Position numbers and translations under genes: made by a program
Shown: positions 1-10,748 of the stretch, in pieces
How the letters are laid out: each line of letters opens with the position of its first letter
Position numbering within the stretch: position 1 is the stretch's first letter
From: DATFQE01 sp963738205
Lineage (GTDB): Bacteria; Actinomycetota; Thermoleophilia; Gaiellales; Gaiellaceae
NCBI GenBank assembly: GCA_963738205.1
Contig: CAVTVQ010000007.1
Span: forward strand, 310,001 to 374,000
Direction of reading: 5' to 3'
DNA length: 64,000 nucleotides
Notes under the pieces: model-generated
What the model was told of the DNA's origin: nothing
Databases searched by the model: none
The model's input: only the letters and a program-made list of their open reading frames with translations

Positions 1-1499
1 TCGGCTGCGACCCGCTGTGGGATCACCTGGCCGATCACGTCATAGCCGCCCACGTTCTCGTTCAGCGAGACGAACTGCTCCGGCGTGATCGCCCCCGATT
101 GGAGAGCGGTCAAGCCGTACTGGAGGCCGATGTTGTCGAGCGGCCGCCACGCGAAGCCGTTCGCCGGGTTGCGGCCGAGCTGCGTCGCGATCTGCTCGAA
201 GCTCGTGCAGCGGATCCCGTTCGGGTTCGTAACCGGGTTGTAGCGAGCCGCCACGGGAACTGCTCCCGGGCACGCCTCGAGCGCGTTCGTGCGGCTGGCG
301 AACGCGACGTGCCAGAAGTTGCACGAGTTGAAGGTGCCGAACCCGCTGGCGGCAGCCCGTTGGGCCGGCGTCCAGCCGGCGGCGACCCCGGCCGGGCTGG
401 CGAAGTAGAGGGCGAGCAGCCGGCAGTCCGGCACCGTGCCGAGCGTCAGGGAGTCCTGGAACGTGGCACTGGGCAGGATGCCGTCGAGGATCCCCGGGTA
501 GTTGTTGCCGATCAGGTGCTGCTGGATCGCGCCTCCCGAGCCGCCCCAGCCGATCGTGTAGCGCGGCACGCCGTAGGTCTCGATGAAGTGCTCCTTCACC
601 ATCAGCGCGACCTCGGCGGAGATCACCTCGCTGCAGTTGTTGTCGTAGACGTTGAGGCTCGACGAGGCAACGGCGTAGCCGCGCGCGAGGAAGAGGTCGG
701 TGAGCACGCCACCCGATCCCTGACCCTGGTGGTAGCCCACGTTGCAGCCACCGCCGAAGGTGTAGACCAGCCGCTCGTTCCAGCCGGGCTCCGCGGTGAA
801 CGGGCTCGGCGGCGCGGCGGGGTCGTACAGGGTCGCGATCTCGTAGACGGCCCGGTCGATCGTGCCGCGCTCGAGGCGGACGATGTAGTCGACGGTGCGG
901 CCGTCGAGCGTCGTCGTCTGAGCGAGGTCGGCCGGCCGCACGGTCGGGTCGGCGAGCATGGCGAATGCTCCGCCGGTCGTCCGGTACCGGTACGTGACCT
1001 GCGTCGGTGCCGAGCAGGCGGCATCCGTCGCCGGCCCCAGCCCGTTCTGCACGGTCTCGCAGAAGAACGGCTGCTGCTGGGGCCCCGAGAAGAGCGGACC
1101 GGTGATCGGATGGTTGACGACGTCGAGCCGTGTGGAGCGTCCCGGCGGCGTCCCCTTCCCGTTGCCGTTCGCCCGAGCCAGGATCGTGTGCGAGCCGTTG
1201 CTCAGGCCGGACACGAGGCCGAGCAGCGAGCCGTCGGGCATCGTCTGGAAGTCGGAGCGAACGTTGGTGCCGTCGACCTCGATGCGTAGATGCTTCGCAG
1301 CGCCGGGATCATGCGTCCGCGCGCGGACGAGCACGTCGCCGCCGGACACGTAAGCCGCCTTCGTCGAGACGGCCTCGAGCTCCGGGGCGGCGGCCGGGCC
1401 CTCACCCGGATCGGCGGCGGCGCCGTACGGCAGCACCGCGACCGCAGTCAGAGACAGCGCGACAAGCGCGGCGCGGCGGAAACCGAGCGACCCTTTCAC
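1..1499 (-). CDS. Secreted DUF6351 family protein (partial, C-terminus beyond left edge)
   Basis: The frame runs open from a GTG at 1499 off the window edge, giving about 499 residues. A strong AGGAGG lies just upstream, at about 1505-1510 on the complement. The N-terminus is a signal peptide: basic start, hydrophobic stretch, then AAA before the mature part. Near residue 310 is the motif GWGGSGGAIQQHLIGNNYPG, which resembles an alpha/beta-hydrolase nucleophile elbow and is typical of DUF6351. Several Cys residues suit an exported protein. DUF6351 proteins are tannase/esterase-like; the substrate is unknown. It lies downstream of and co-oriented with the beta-helix gene (93-bp gap). The remaining C-terminus cannot be seen. 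Confidence 0.82.
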   Translation of the reverse strand, partial: MKGSLGFRRAALVALSLTAVAVLPYGAAADPGEGPAAAPELEAVSTKAAYVSGGDVLVRARTHDPGAAKHLRIEVDGTNVRSDFQTMPDGSLLGLVSGLSNGSHTILARANGNGKGTPPGRSTRLDVVNHPITGPLFSGPQQQPFFCETVQNGLGPATDAACSAPTQVTYRYRTTGGAFAMLADPTVRPADLAQTTTLDGRTVDYIVRLERGTIDRAVYEIATLYDPAAPPSPFTAEPGWNERLVYTFGGGCNVGYHQGQGSGGVLTDLFLARGYAVASSSLNVYDNNCSEVISAEVALMVKEHFIETYGVPRYTIGWGGSGGAIQQHLIGNNYPGILDGILPSATFQDSLTLGTVPDCRLLALYFASPAGVAAGWTPAQRAAASGFGTFNSCNFWHVAFASRTNALEACPGAVPVAARYNPVTNPNGIRCTSFEQIATQLGRNPANGFAWRPLDNIGLQYGLTALQSGAITPEQFVSLNENVGGYDVIGQVIPQRVAA

Positions 1500-1592
1500 G
1501 GACAACCTCCTCGTCGGTTTGCTGAGAGTTCGGGAGCAAACCACACCGGTCGCGCGCCCGCGAGACGATGTGGCGCGGCCGCCCGCGGGCGA

Positions 1593-3437
1593 TCAGGGAT
1601 AGTCGACGATGAACACAGGGGCGCCGATCCTCGTCACGTCCGCCGCGGCGCCCACGCCGTTGACCACGTGGTCGATCGTGCCGGCGCTCAGGTTGACGGT
1701 CATGACGTGGTGCAGGTGCACACCTGGGGTCTCCGGGACCTCGAAGCCGTTCTCGGTGTGGATCGACGGGTTGTTCCGGTTGAACACGTAGACGCCGCCG
1801 CCGTCGAGGCGGTGCGTCGACACGTGGTCGGCAACCTTGTAACCGGCCCAGCCTTCGACGCCGTCGTGCATCCAGTCCGCTTGCGTCGGCGGGTCGTAAG
1901 GCAACTCGTTCTGGTAGAGGATCGTCCTGCCGTTCTCGCCGTTCCAGACGGTGTTGTACTCCTGGAAGTGCTCGACGAAGAGCCCCGTCGCCGTGACGTT
2001 GTCGCCGTTCACGACCACGCCGTTACGGCCGGTGTTGGTATTCCAGCGCTCGGTGTCGGAGAAGCCCTCGAGGCCGTGGTCCGCCCGCCACACCCAGGTG
2101 TGATCGATCAGGACGTTGTCCCGGTTGACCTCGAGAGCGACGTCGGACTTGCCGACGTGCGGACCGCCGACGCGGAAGTAGACGTCGGAGAGCGTCGTCG
2201 GGTTGGATGGGTCGTTCTTCTTGGGGCTCGAGTTGCCATTCTTCTTACCGACTTCCAGAAGTACCGGCGACTCGTCGGCGCCCGCGTCGATCGTGACGCC
2301 GGCGACGATGACGCCCGGAACGTCGGCGACCGTGATCGGGATCGCTCCGTCGACCGCGGTGAGTGTCGCGTGCCCGAGGCCGAGGACGACCGTATCCGCT
2401 CGCTTGACCGCGATGCTCTTGGCGACGTCGTAGACGCCCGGAGTGAGCAGCAGGTTCATGCCCCGGGCGAGCTCGTTGTTGATCGTCTGCACCGAATCCG
2501 AGGGCGTCGCGACGAGGAAGTCGCGGAGCCCGATCGTCCGTCCGGCCGTCAGGCCGTTCGCCCAGGAGATGCCGCTGGTGTTCGTGTGCGCGGAGGGAAC
2601 CCTGACCTGGTAGTCGCCTTTCGCATCGACGAACAGGTACGGCTTCTCGCGGCTGACGGGCGTCGTCGCGAAGGTGGTGTACGGCGGGTTCGGGAACGTC
2701 GCATCCGGCGGCGCGCCGTCGACACCCGCGAAGACCTGGTTCCACACCGCGTTCGACCAGCCCCCGATCCGGCTGTTGCGGATCAGCCACTGCTGCTGCG
2801 AGCCGTTGATGACGAAGGGCAGGCTCGAATCTGCGATGAAGCCGCCGCTGGCGAACTGCGGCCCGGCCGTGCAGTAGTCCATCAGCGAGACGTTGGCGCC
2901 GGAGATGTTCAGACGGCGCATCGACGATGCCTGGGAAACGGCCCAGAAGTTCGCCGAGGCGCGACAGCCGTCCTGCCCGCGCGCGTTGATGTTGAGCGAC
3001 AGGTTCGAAAGCGTGCGCCAGAAGTTCACGAGCGCGTGGCAGTTGCTCGTGCCCCCGTTGTCCAGGCAACGGTTGTACACCTCGATCTTGCCGTTGATCG
3101 TCACGTCCGTCGGCGAGGCGCCCAGGCCGGCGACCTCGGTGTAGTAGCCCACCTTCAGCTGCAGCGGCTGGGTCGCGCTGCCATAGACACCCGGCGCGAA
3201 GAGGAGCGCATACCGGTTCGTGCTCATCTCGGCGTCGACCTGTTGGGCGTGGATCCCGTCGATGGCTGCCTGAATCTGGTTGACCGGCATGCTCGGGTCA
3301 AAGATCAGGACGTTCGGGCCGAAGGGACTCGCCGGCGGTGCTGCGATCGCAGTGGATCCACCGCCGCTCGCACTCACGAGGAGTGTGCCCAGAACGAGCG
3401 CGAGAGAGAGAATCGCCGTCGACCGAACCCGCAACAT
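1593..3437 (-). CDS. Secreted right-handed beta-helix protein (pectate-lyase/GH55-like fold)
   Basis: 614 aa with an N-terminal signal peptide (about residues 1-32, ending ...STAIAAPP). The body is rich in short beta-strand repeats of the parallel beta-helix type: an N-terminal segment with FAPGVYG and VAGLGASPTDVTINGK, and a second similar segment near residue 330 (LLTPGVYDVAKSI, VVLGLGHATLTAVDG). Two consecutive helix-type segments are the usual layout of the GH55/pectate-lyase-3 superfamily. Related actinobacterial proteins are often labelled coagulation factor 5/8-type or adenylyl cyclase without biochemical support. I cannot name a substrate. GGAGG lies just upstream of the ATG at 3437. 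Probably cell-wall or polysaccharide directed, outside the cell. Confidence 0.75.
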   Translation of the reverse strand: MLRVRSTAILSLALVLGTLLVSASGGGSTAIAAPPASPFGPNVLIFDPSMPVNQIQAAIDGIHAQQVDAEMSTNRYALLFAPGVYGSATQPLQLKVGYYTEVAGLGASPTDVTINGKIEVYNRCLDNGGTSNCHALVNFWRTLSNLSLNINARGQDGCRASANFWAVSQASSMRRLNISGANVSLMDYCTAGPQFASGGFIADSSLPFVINGSQQQWLIRNSRIGGWSNAVWNQVFAGVDGAPPDATFPNPPYTTFATTPVSREKPYLFVDAKGDYQVRVPSAHTNTSGISWANGLTAGRTIGLRDFLVATPSDSVQTINNELARGMNLLLTPGVYDVAKSIAVKRADTVVLGLGHATLTAVDGAIPITVADVPGVIVAGVTIDAGADESPVLLEVGKKNGNSSPKKNDPSNPTTLSDVYFRVGGPHVGKSDVALEVNRDNVLIDHTWVWRADHGLEGFSDTERWNTNTGRNGVVVNGDNVTATGLFVEHFQEYNTVWNGENGRTILYQNELPYDPPTQADWMHDGVEGWAGYKVADHVSTHRLDGGGVYVFNRNNPSIHTENGFEVPETPGVHLHHVMTVNLSAGTIDHVVNGVGAAADVTRIGAPVFIVDYP

Positions 3438-3554
3438 GGGAAACCTCCTGGCTCTTCGACCGTGAGCCGAGACCCTAGCGAGCGCAGATTCGTCCTGCTC
3501 CGGTCCCTCTACTTACCAGGTGCGCGTGCACCTTTCATCAGGAAGCCTAGGAAG

Positions 3555-3582
3555 TTAACTCTATGTAAATATGCCCTAAACT
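3555..3582 (+). promoter_or_regulatory. Possible promoter for the giant repeat protein gene
   Basis: TTAACT, 16 nt, TAAACT sits in the AT-richest part of the 257-bp gap between two divergent secreted-protein genes. Both hexamers are imperfect matches to sigma-70 boxes. A short perfect hairpin (TCCCCC-TGGC-GGGGGA, 3605-3620) lies between it and the start codon. Nothing else was recognised in the gap. Confidence 0.3.
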
Positions 3583-3694
3583 CCCTCATTCGAGGTATTG
3601 TGCGTCCCCCTGGCGGGGGATTACCGTCCAGGTCGGAGTCAAAATTGCGGCACGTCGCGGGGACGGCGGGTCTCTTACAGGGGGGTTGGAAACT

Positions 3695-6600
3695 GTGGCA
3701 ATCACTGCGCGGGCGCGCAAGCGTCGCCTGCTGATACTCGTCGCGACCACGTTGGTCGCAGGTATGGGCCTGATGCCGATGGCCGCGAAGGCCGTCCACA
3801 ACGAGGGCTTGTTCGAACTCGACGGCAACATCGCGGCCAGCGCGGCGACACCGGGTCAGGACTGGTCCAACTTCCGCGACCCGGCGGCCGGCGACCCGGC
3901 TCCGCTGTCGACCGTCTTCATCGCTGACAAGTTCAACAGCGCGGACGACATCTTCTTCGGCGGCGGCTCGCAGAACAACAACGACATGACGAGCTGGCGG
4001 TGGTCCTGCGGCAGCGTCTCGACGAAGAGCGACATCGAGCACGCGTTCGCGAGCGCCTACATCAAGAACGACGAGCTCTCCATCTACTTCGGCGGCGACC
4101 GTTACGACCCGACCGGCGGGACGACGAACATCGGCTTCTGGTTCCTCCAGAACGGTGGCGCCCTGACCGGCGGCAACGGCTGTCCCGACCTCGATCCCAC
4201 GACGAACAAGTTCTCCGGCCAGCACACCGAGGGCGACCTCTTCGTGTTCGCCGAGTTCAACGGAGGCGGCGGCGACTCGGCCGTGAGCATGTACGAGTGG
4301 CAGAGCGGCGGGCTGCATCTGCTGGCCGCCAAGGGGAACGGATCGTTCTGCAGCGCGGACGACAACATCTGCGCCGAGACCAACGACGAGACGATCGCGT
4401 CCACCTGGCCCTACTCGGACAACCAGGGCTCGAGCGCCGACGGAGAGATTCTCGCCGGGGGCTTCGTCGAGGGCGGGATCAACCTCAGCGCAATCTACGA
4501 GGGCCTCGGCAAGGAACTCCCCTGCGTCAACCGCTTCCTCGCTCAGACGGGCAGCTCGCATCCGGACACGGGTGTGCTCGAGGACTTCGCGGGCGGCTCC
4601 TTCAACGTCTGCTCGAAGCTGATCGTCGACAAGGTCACGCCAAGCGGCGACCAGAAGAAGTTCCCGTTCGGCGTGAGCGGCCCAGGCAACTACTCCGACT
4701 CGTTCCAGCTCGCCTCGGCGGACACGCCGCACGACAGCGGGCAGATCAAGGCCGGCACCTACACCGTGACCGAGACGCCGGGTGATCCGAGCGTCTGGAA
4801 CGCCCCGTCGGTCAGCTGCAAAGACCAGGGCAACGCCGATGTGGCGTACGTGAGCGGCGCGGTAAGCATCGCGCCGGGCGCCACGGTGACCTGCACGTTC
4901 ACGAACACGAAGAAGCCGCAGCTGACGGTGGTCAAGAAGATCGTCGGCGGTAACGGCACGACGGACTCCTTCGACGTCAAGGTCGACGGTACGACGAAGA
5001 TCGAGGACGCGACGAGCACGGCACCTGCCGGCACGAGCTCGGGCGCGTTCGCCGTCTTGGCCGGCCAGCACACGGTTGCCGAGACGCTCGGCGACGGCTC
5101 GCCGGTCGGCGGCAACTGGGTCGTCAGCTTCGGCGGCGACTGCGACGCGAACGGCAACGTCGACGTCCAGAACGACGAGTCCAAGACCTGCACGGTGACG
5201 AACTCGAAACTGCCGCGCCTGCGCGTGGTGAAGGAGATCGAGGGCGGCGACGGCTCGGTCTTCGACCTCTCGGTCGACGCGACCAAGGTGCTCGACGACG
5301 CCGGTGACGGCGCCGCCGACGAGCGCACCTACGCGCCGGGCAACCACGTCATTTCGGAGACGTTCGGTGACGGTAGCGCGATCGGCTCCGACTGGACCGC
5401 GGTGTTCAGCGGCGACTGCGCTGCGGACGGCCATGTGTCGCTGGCGTACGGCGACGCCAAGACCTGCACCATCACCAACAAGCGCAAGCCCAAGCTGACC
5501 GTCGTCAAGGTGATCGAAGGCGGCAACGGTGCCGCGTTCGACCTCAAGGTCAACAACTCGGTCGTGCTCGACGACGTCAGCGGCAGCGGCGGCCAGGTCA
5601 CCAACACGTACCCGGTCGACACCGCCTACTCGGTGACGGAGACGCTCGGCAACGGCGACGCGGTCGACCCGGCCGTCTGGGAAACCAGCACCAGCGCCGA
5701 CTGCGCCGGCACGCTCCACGCGGGCGAGCACAAGACCTGCACGATCACCAACAAGCGCAAGCCCAAGCTCACGGTCGTGAAAGTGATCGCGGGCGGCAAC
5801 GGCGCCTCGTTCGACCTCAGCGTCAACAACTCGGTCGTGCTCAACGACGTGAGCGGCACGGGCGGTCAGGTGACGAACACCTACCCGGTCGACACCGCCT
5901 ACTCGGTCAGCGAGACGCTCGGCAACGGCGACGCGGTCGACCCGAACGTCTGGGAAGCCAGCAACAGCGCCGACTGCACGGGCAGCCTCGCGGCAGGCGA
6001 GCACAAGACCTGCACGATCACCAACAAGCGCAAGCCCAAGCTGACCGTCGTGAAAGTGATCGCGGGCGGCAACGGCGCCTCGTTCGACCTCAGCGTCAAC
6101 AACTCGGTCGTGCTCAACGACGTGAGCGGCACGGGCGGTCAGGTGACGAACACCTACCCGGTCGACACCGCCTACTCGGTCAGCGAGACGCTCGGCAACG
6201 GCGACGCCGTCGACCCGGCGGTGTGGGAAACCAGCAACAGCGCCGACTGCACGGGCAGCGCTCGCGCAGGCGAGCACAAGACCTGCACGATCACCAACAA
6301 GCGCAAGCCCAAGCTGACCGTCGTCAAGGTGATCGAAGGCGGCAACGGTGCGGCCTTCGACCTCAAGGTCAACAACGGCACGGTGCTCGACGACGTCAGC
6401 GGCAGCGGCGGCCAGGCGACCAACACGTACCCGGTCGACACCGCCTACTCCGTCACGGAGACGCTCGGCAACGGCGACGCGGTCGACCCGGCCGTCTGGG
6501 AAACCAGCAACAGCGCCGACTGCACGGGCACGCTCCACGCGGGCGAGCACAAGACCTGCACCATCACCAACAAGCGCAAGCCCAAGCTCACGGTCGTGAA

Positions 6601-9455
6601 AGTGATCGAGGGCGGCAACGGTGCGGCCTTCGACCTCAAGGTCAACAACGGCACGGTGCTCGACGACGTCGACGGCAGCGGCGGCCAGGTCACCAACACG
6701 TACCCGGTCGACACCGCCTACTCGGTCACGGAGACGCTCGGCAACGGCGACGCCGTCGACCCGGCCGTCTGGGAAACCAGCAACAGCGCCGACTGCACGG
6801 GCACGCTCCACGCGGGCGAGCACAAGACCTGCACGATCACCAACAAGCGCAAGCCCAAGCTCACGGTCGTGAAAGTGATCGAGGGCGGTAACGGCGCGGC
6901 GTTCGACCTGAAGGTGAACGACTCGGTCGTGCTCGAGGACGTCGACGGCGTCGGTGGTCAGGTGACGAACACCTACCCGGTCGACACCGCCTACTCCGTG
7001 ACGGAGACGCTCGGCAACGGCAATGCGGTCGACCCGACCGTCTGGGAAACCAGCAACAGCGCCGACTGCGCCGGCACCCTCGCGGCAGGCGAGCACAAGA
7101 CCTGCACCATCACCAACAAGCGCAAGCCCAAGCTCACCGTCGTCAAGCACATCATTGGCGACGCCGGCTCCGTCTTCGACATCTCCGTCGGCCAGGTCAA
7201 GGCACTCGACGACGCCTCGCACGGTGCGAGCGACACCCGCACTTACGCACCGGGCATCTACGCGGTCAGCGAGACGCTCGGCAACGGTTCGGCCTGTGCC
7301 GGCCGGCTGGAGCACGAGCTTCAGCAGCGACTGCGCCGACGGTGTCGTCACGCTCGACTACGGCGACGCCAAGACGTGCACCGTCACGAACTCGAAGCTG
7401 CCGCAGCTGATCGTGGAGAAGAACGTCGTCGGCGGCGCCAAGTCACCGAGCGACTTCCAGATCTCGGTCGACGGCAACAGCCCGAGCCCGTCGAGCTTCC
7501 CCGGGAGCTCCCAGGGCACCATCGTGACGCTGCAGCCGGGCGGTTACGACGTCTCCGAGGGCGAGGACGTGCACTACTCGGCCTCGTACTCGGCGGACTG
7601 CAAGGAAGGGACGATCGCGTACGGCGACACCAAGACGTGCACGATCACGAACACCCGCAAGCCGTCCAGCATCACGATCGACAAGGTGGCGTCCCCGACG
7701 TCCGTGCCCGAGCCGGGCGCCGACGTGACGTTCACGTTCCGCGTCCACAACACCTCGGCGGCGGACACCGTGACGATCGACGCGCTCACGGACACGGTCT
7801 TCGGTGACCTGTTCCTTCGCGGCGATTGCGGTGAGCTCGAGAACGCGGAGCTCGCGCCTGACGACGGTGCGGCAGGCGGTGCCGACGAGGCAACGTGCGC
7901 CTTCACGGCCCACGTCTCGGGGAACGCCGGCGACTCGCACCACAACGTCGCGACCGTCACCGGGCACGACGAGGACGAGCGTCCGGTCACGCACAACGAC
8001 GGCGCCGACGTCGACATCACCGATGTCGCACCGTTGATCGACGTCACGAAGACGGCCGACCCGATCTCGGTGCCCGAGCCCGGCGGCCCAGTGCAGTTCA
8101 CGGTCGACGTGAAGAACACGTCCGTGGCCACCGACCCCGTCACGATCACCTCGCTCGTGGACGACCCCGACGGGGAAGGCCCGGCCGAGTCGATCGACTT
8201 GAACGGCAAGGGGAACTGCGCCGTTCCGCAGACGATCCAGCCGGGCGAGACGTACACGTGCACGTTCACGCGTTCGATCACCGGCAACGCGGGTGACGTG
8301 AAGACCGATGTCGTCACGGCCTCCGGTCACGACGACGACCAGCACGCAGTTAGCGACCACGACGACGCCACGGTCACGATCACGGACGTTCCGTCCTCGA
8401 TCGCGGTCGACAAGTCGGCCAACCCGACGAGCGTCCAGGAGCCCGGCGGCGACGTCACGTTCACGGTCGTCGTCAGGAACACCTCGGCGGTCGACGCCGT
8501 GACCATCGACACCCTCGTCGACAACGTCTACGGCAGCCTGGCCGCGAAGGGCACCTGTGGCTCGCTGATCGGCAAGGTGCTGCAGCCGGACGACCACGCT
8601 CCCGGCGGGCCCGACCAGGCGACGTGCACCTTCACCGGGGCCGTGACCGGAAGCGCGGGCTCGACGCATACCGACGTCGTGACCGCCACCGGCCACGACA
8701 ACGACGGGCACCAGCTGACCGCGCACGACGACGCGACGGTCACGATCACGCCCGCACCGCCGGTCGTGCGCAACCCGCTGATGGACCTCTGGGTGACGAA
8801 GAACGACCTGCCCGACCCGGTCCAGAAGGACGGCCTGCTGACCTACACGATCGTCGTCGGCAACCACGGCCCGGACGCGGCTACGCAGGTCACGCTGGCG
8901 GATCCGCTCCCGGTGGGCACGAGCTTCGTGTCTGTGTCGACCACGCAGGGGACCTGCACCGGCGGCGCGCTCGTCACCTGCAACCTCGGCACCGTGCCGA
9001 CCGGCTCGACGGTGACGATCACGCTCGTCGTGCGGCCGACCGTGACCGGGCTGATCACGAACACCGCGACGGTGATCGGCAAGGAGCCCGAGTCGAACAC
9101 CTCGAACAACCAGGCCACCGCGACGACGCGGGTCCCGGCACCCGTCCGCAGGGCGACCAAGGTGCTCCGGTGCGACCGCTTCACCGTCGCCTCCGGAATC
9201 CTCCGGGTCGGCAAGCGCTCGACGGTCGTGGTTCGCGTCACCTCGGCGGGCAATCCGGCCAAGGGCAGGAAGGTCATCCTGCGCGGCGCCGGGATCGTCA
9301 AGACCGGCCGCACCAACGCCCGCGGCGTGGCCCGGATCGTCGTCACGGCCCGGCGGCCCGGAATCGTCAGGGTCACGGTTCAGCAGAAGCTCACGTGCGG
9401 CGGGAAGCAGCTCGCCGTGCTCGGTGCGATCAAGCACCCGAGCTTCACGGGCTGA
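3695..9455 (+). CDS. Giant secreted repeat protein, prealbumin-like/Cna-B-like modules plus DUF11 domain; frameshifted near 7291
   Basis: Read as one gene of about 1,919 aa with one surplus base at 7291/7292. The upstream frame runs from 3695 and is coherent to 7291; the downstream frame is coherent from 7293 to 9455. GTG 3695 is chosen because a G-rich RBS-like run ends about 10 nt upstream; TTG 3686 is an alternative. Order: signal peptide; a roughly 300-aa N-terminal domain with SWRWSCG and GDLFVFAEFNGG; about ten modules of the form LTVVK...ETLG...DC...TCTITN (six nearly identical); three modules beginning with SVPEPG or SVQEPG; a DUF11 module (LWVTKNDLPDPV...); and an Ig-like C-terminus. 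Each module has a Cys pair and a Lys/Glu/Asn trio resembling isopeptide-forming Cna-B domains (inference). There is no LPxTG signal or C-terminal membrane anchor. Likely a surface or matrix fibre. Confidence 0.72.
5480..7117 (+). repeat. Six tandem 273-bp (91-aa) coding repeats
   Basis: The same point in the repeat (AAG of the ...TNKRKPK codons) recurs at 5480, 5753, 6026, 6299, 6572, 6845 and 7118, exactly 273 bp apart each time. The units are almost identical at DNA level, with mostly synonymous or conservative differences, so they look recently amplified or homogenised by recombination. More divergent relatives flank the array on both sides. The array also creates very long antisense open frames, which are shadows. 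Confidence 0.93.
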
Positions 9456-9464
9456 CCGCTCTCT

Positions 9465-9499
9465 GCTGGCGCTCCCGGCCTTGCGCCGGGAGCGCCAGC
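9465..9499 (+). terminator. Strong hairpin after the giant repeat gene
   Basis: A perfect 14-bp stem (GCTGGCGCTCCCGG paired with CCGGGAGCGCCAGC) with a 7-nt loop starts 9 bp after the stop codon. No U-tract follows, as is common in GC-rich actinobacteria. Confidence 0.75.
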
Positions 9500-9632
9500 T
9501 CGGTCGTAGCCGGCGGCCGACACGCGCCGTCTCCTCCTTACTCGATGCCGTCGCGGCGAGCGACCGATTAGTTTTCGCCTCCGACCTGGTCTACCCCCTG
9601 ACGCATCTCGAGAGCGACGGCAAGGAGGAGCG

Positions 9633-10748
9633 ATGAGCAAGGTTCGGCTGCTCGTGGGCACGCGGAAAGGTGCCTTCGTGCTGACAGCGGACGGGACGCG
9701 GGACGACTGGGACGTCCGCGGCCCGTTCTTCACCGGCTGGGAGATCTACCACGTCAACGGGTCACCGGCCGATCCCGACCGGATCTACGCGTCGCAGACG
9801 AGTGGGTGGTTCGGGCAAATCGTCCAGCGCTCCGACGACGGCGGGGAGACCTGGGAGCCGGTCGGCAAGGAGTTCGGCTACGAAGGGATCGCCGGGACGC
9901 ACCAGTGGTACGACGGCACGCAGCATCCGTGGGAGTTCGCGCGCGTCTGGCATTTCGAGCCGTCGCCCACCGACCCGGACACGGTCTACGCCGGCGCCGA
10001 GGACGCAGCGCTGTTCAAGTCCACGGACGGCGGCCAGACGTGGAAGGAACTGGCGGGCCTCCGCACGCACACCACCGGGGAGCAGTGGCAGCCCGGCGCC
10101 GGCGGCCTGTGCCTGCACACCATCCTCATCCACCCCGAGAACCCCGACCGGATCACCGTGGCGATATCCGCCGCAGGGACGTTCCGCACCGACGACGGCG
10201 GCGATACCTGGCAGCCGATCAACAAGGGGCTCCGTTCGCGGGAGCTGCCGGACGAGGAGCGCGAGGTCGGCCACTGCGTCCACCGGATCGCGATGAACGA
10301 GTCGCGGCCCGACGTGCTGTTCATGCAGAAGCACTGGCACGTGATGCGGAGCGACGACGGCGGCGACTCGTGGCAGAAGGTGAGCGGCAACCTGCCGTCC
10401 GACTTCGGCTTTCCGATCGCCGTCCACGCCAACGAGCCCGACACCGTCTACGTCGTCCCGATCGAGAGCGACTCCGAGCACATCCCGCCCGAGGGCAAGC
10501 TCCGCGTCTACCGCAGCCGCACCGGCGGCAACGAGTGGGAGGCGCTCACGAAGGGCCTGCCGCAGAGCCACTGCTACGTGAACATCCTTCGGGACGCGAT
10601 GGCGGTCGACAGCCTCGACCCGTGCGGGATCTACTTCGGGACGACCGGCGGCCAGGTCTACGCGTCCTCGGACGGGGGCGACAACTGGACGCCGATCGTG
10701 CGCGACCTCCCGGCGGTGCTCTCGGTCGAGGCGCAAGTGCTGCCGTGA
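9633..10748 (+). CDS. BNR/Asp-box beta-propeller protein (sialidase/sortilin-like fold)
   Basis: 371 aa with no signal peptide. Repeated Asp-box motifs (SDDGGETW, STDGGQTW, TDDGGDTW, SDDGGDSW, SSDGGDNW) define propeller blades of the WD40/YVTN/BNR type. The usual sialidase catalytic Arg triad and Tyr/Glu set cannot be recognised, so glycosidase activity should not be assumed. RBS AAGGAGG is well placed before the ATG. The last base pairs overlap the next gene (GTGA), so the product is probably made together with the MoaD/ThiS-like protein. Confidence 0.85.
   Translation: MSKVRLLVGTRKGAFVLTADGTRDDWDVRGPFFTGWEIYHVNGSPADPDRIYASQTSGWFGQIVQRSDDGGETWEPVGKEFGYEGIAGTHQWYDGTQHPWEFARVWHFEPSPTDPDTVYAGAEDAALFKSTDGGQTWKELAGLRTHTTGEQWQPGAGGLCLHTILIHPENPDRITVAISAAGTFRTDDGGDTWQPINKGLRSRELPDEEREVGHCVHRIAMNESRPDVLFMQKHWHVMRSDDGGDSWQKVSGNLPSDFGFPIAVHANEPDTVYVVPIESDSEHIPPEGKLRVYRSRTGGNEWEALTKGLPQSHCYVNILRDAMAVDSLDPCGIYFGTTGGQVYASSDGGDNWTPIVRDLPAVLSVEAQVLP

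Noticed and set aside
99..3734. Two long plus-strand frames over the DUF6351 and beta-helix genes
   Set aside because: Arg/Ala/Val-rich shadow translations; the minus strand carries signal peptides, RBSs and recognisable motifs.
5480..7117. CRISPR-like array
   Set aside because: Units are 273 bp, contiguous and coding, with no spacers.
3509..7351. 1,280-aa open frame antisense to the giant repeat gene
   Set aside because: It is created by the repeated, GC-rich coding sequence on the other strand; its repetitive Val/Arg/Asp/Ala composition has no domain signature and third-position GC pattern fits the plus-strand gene.
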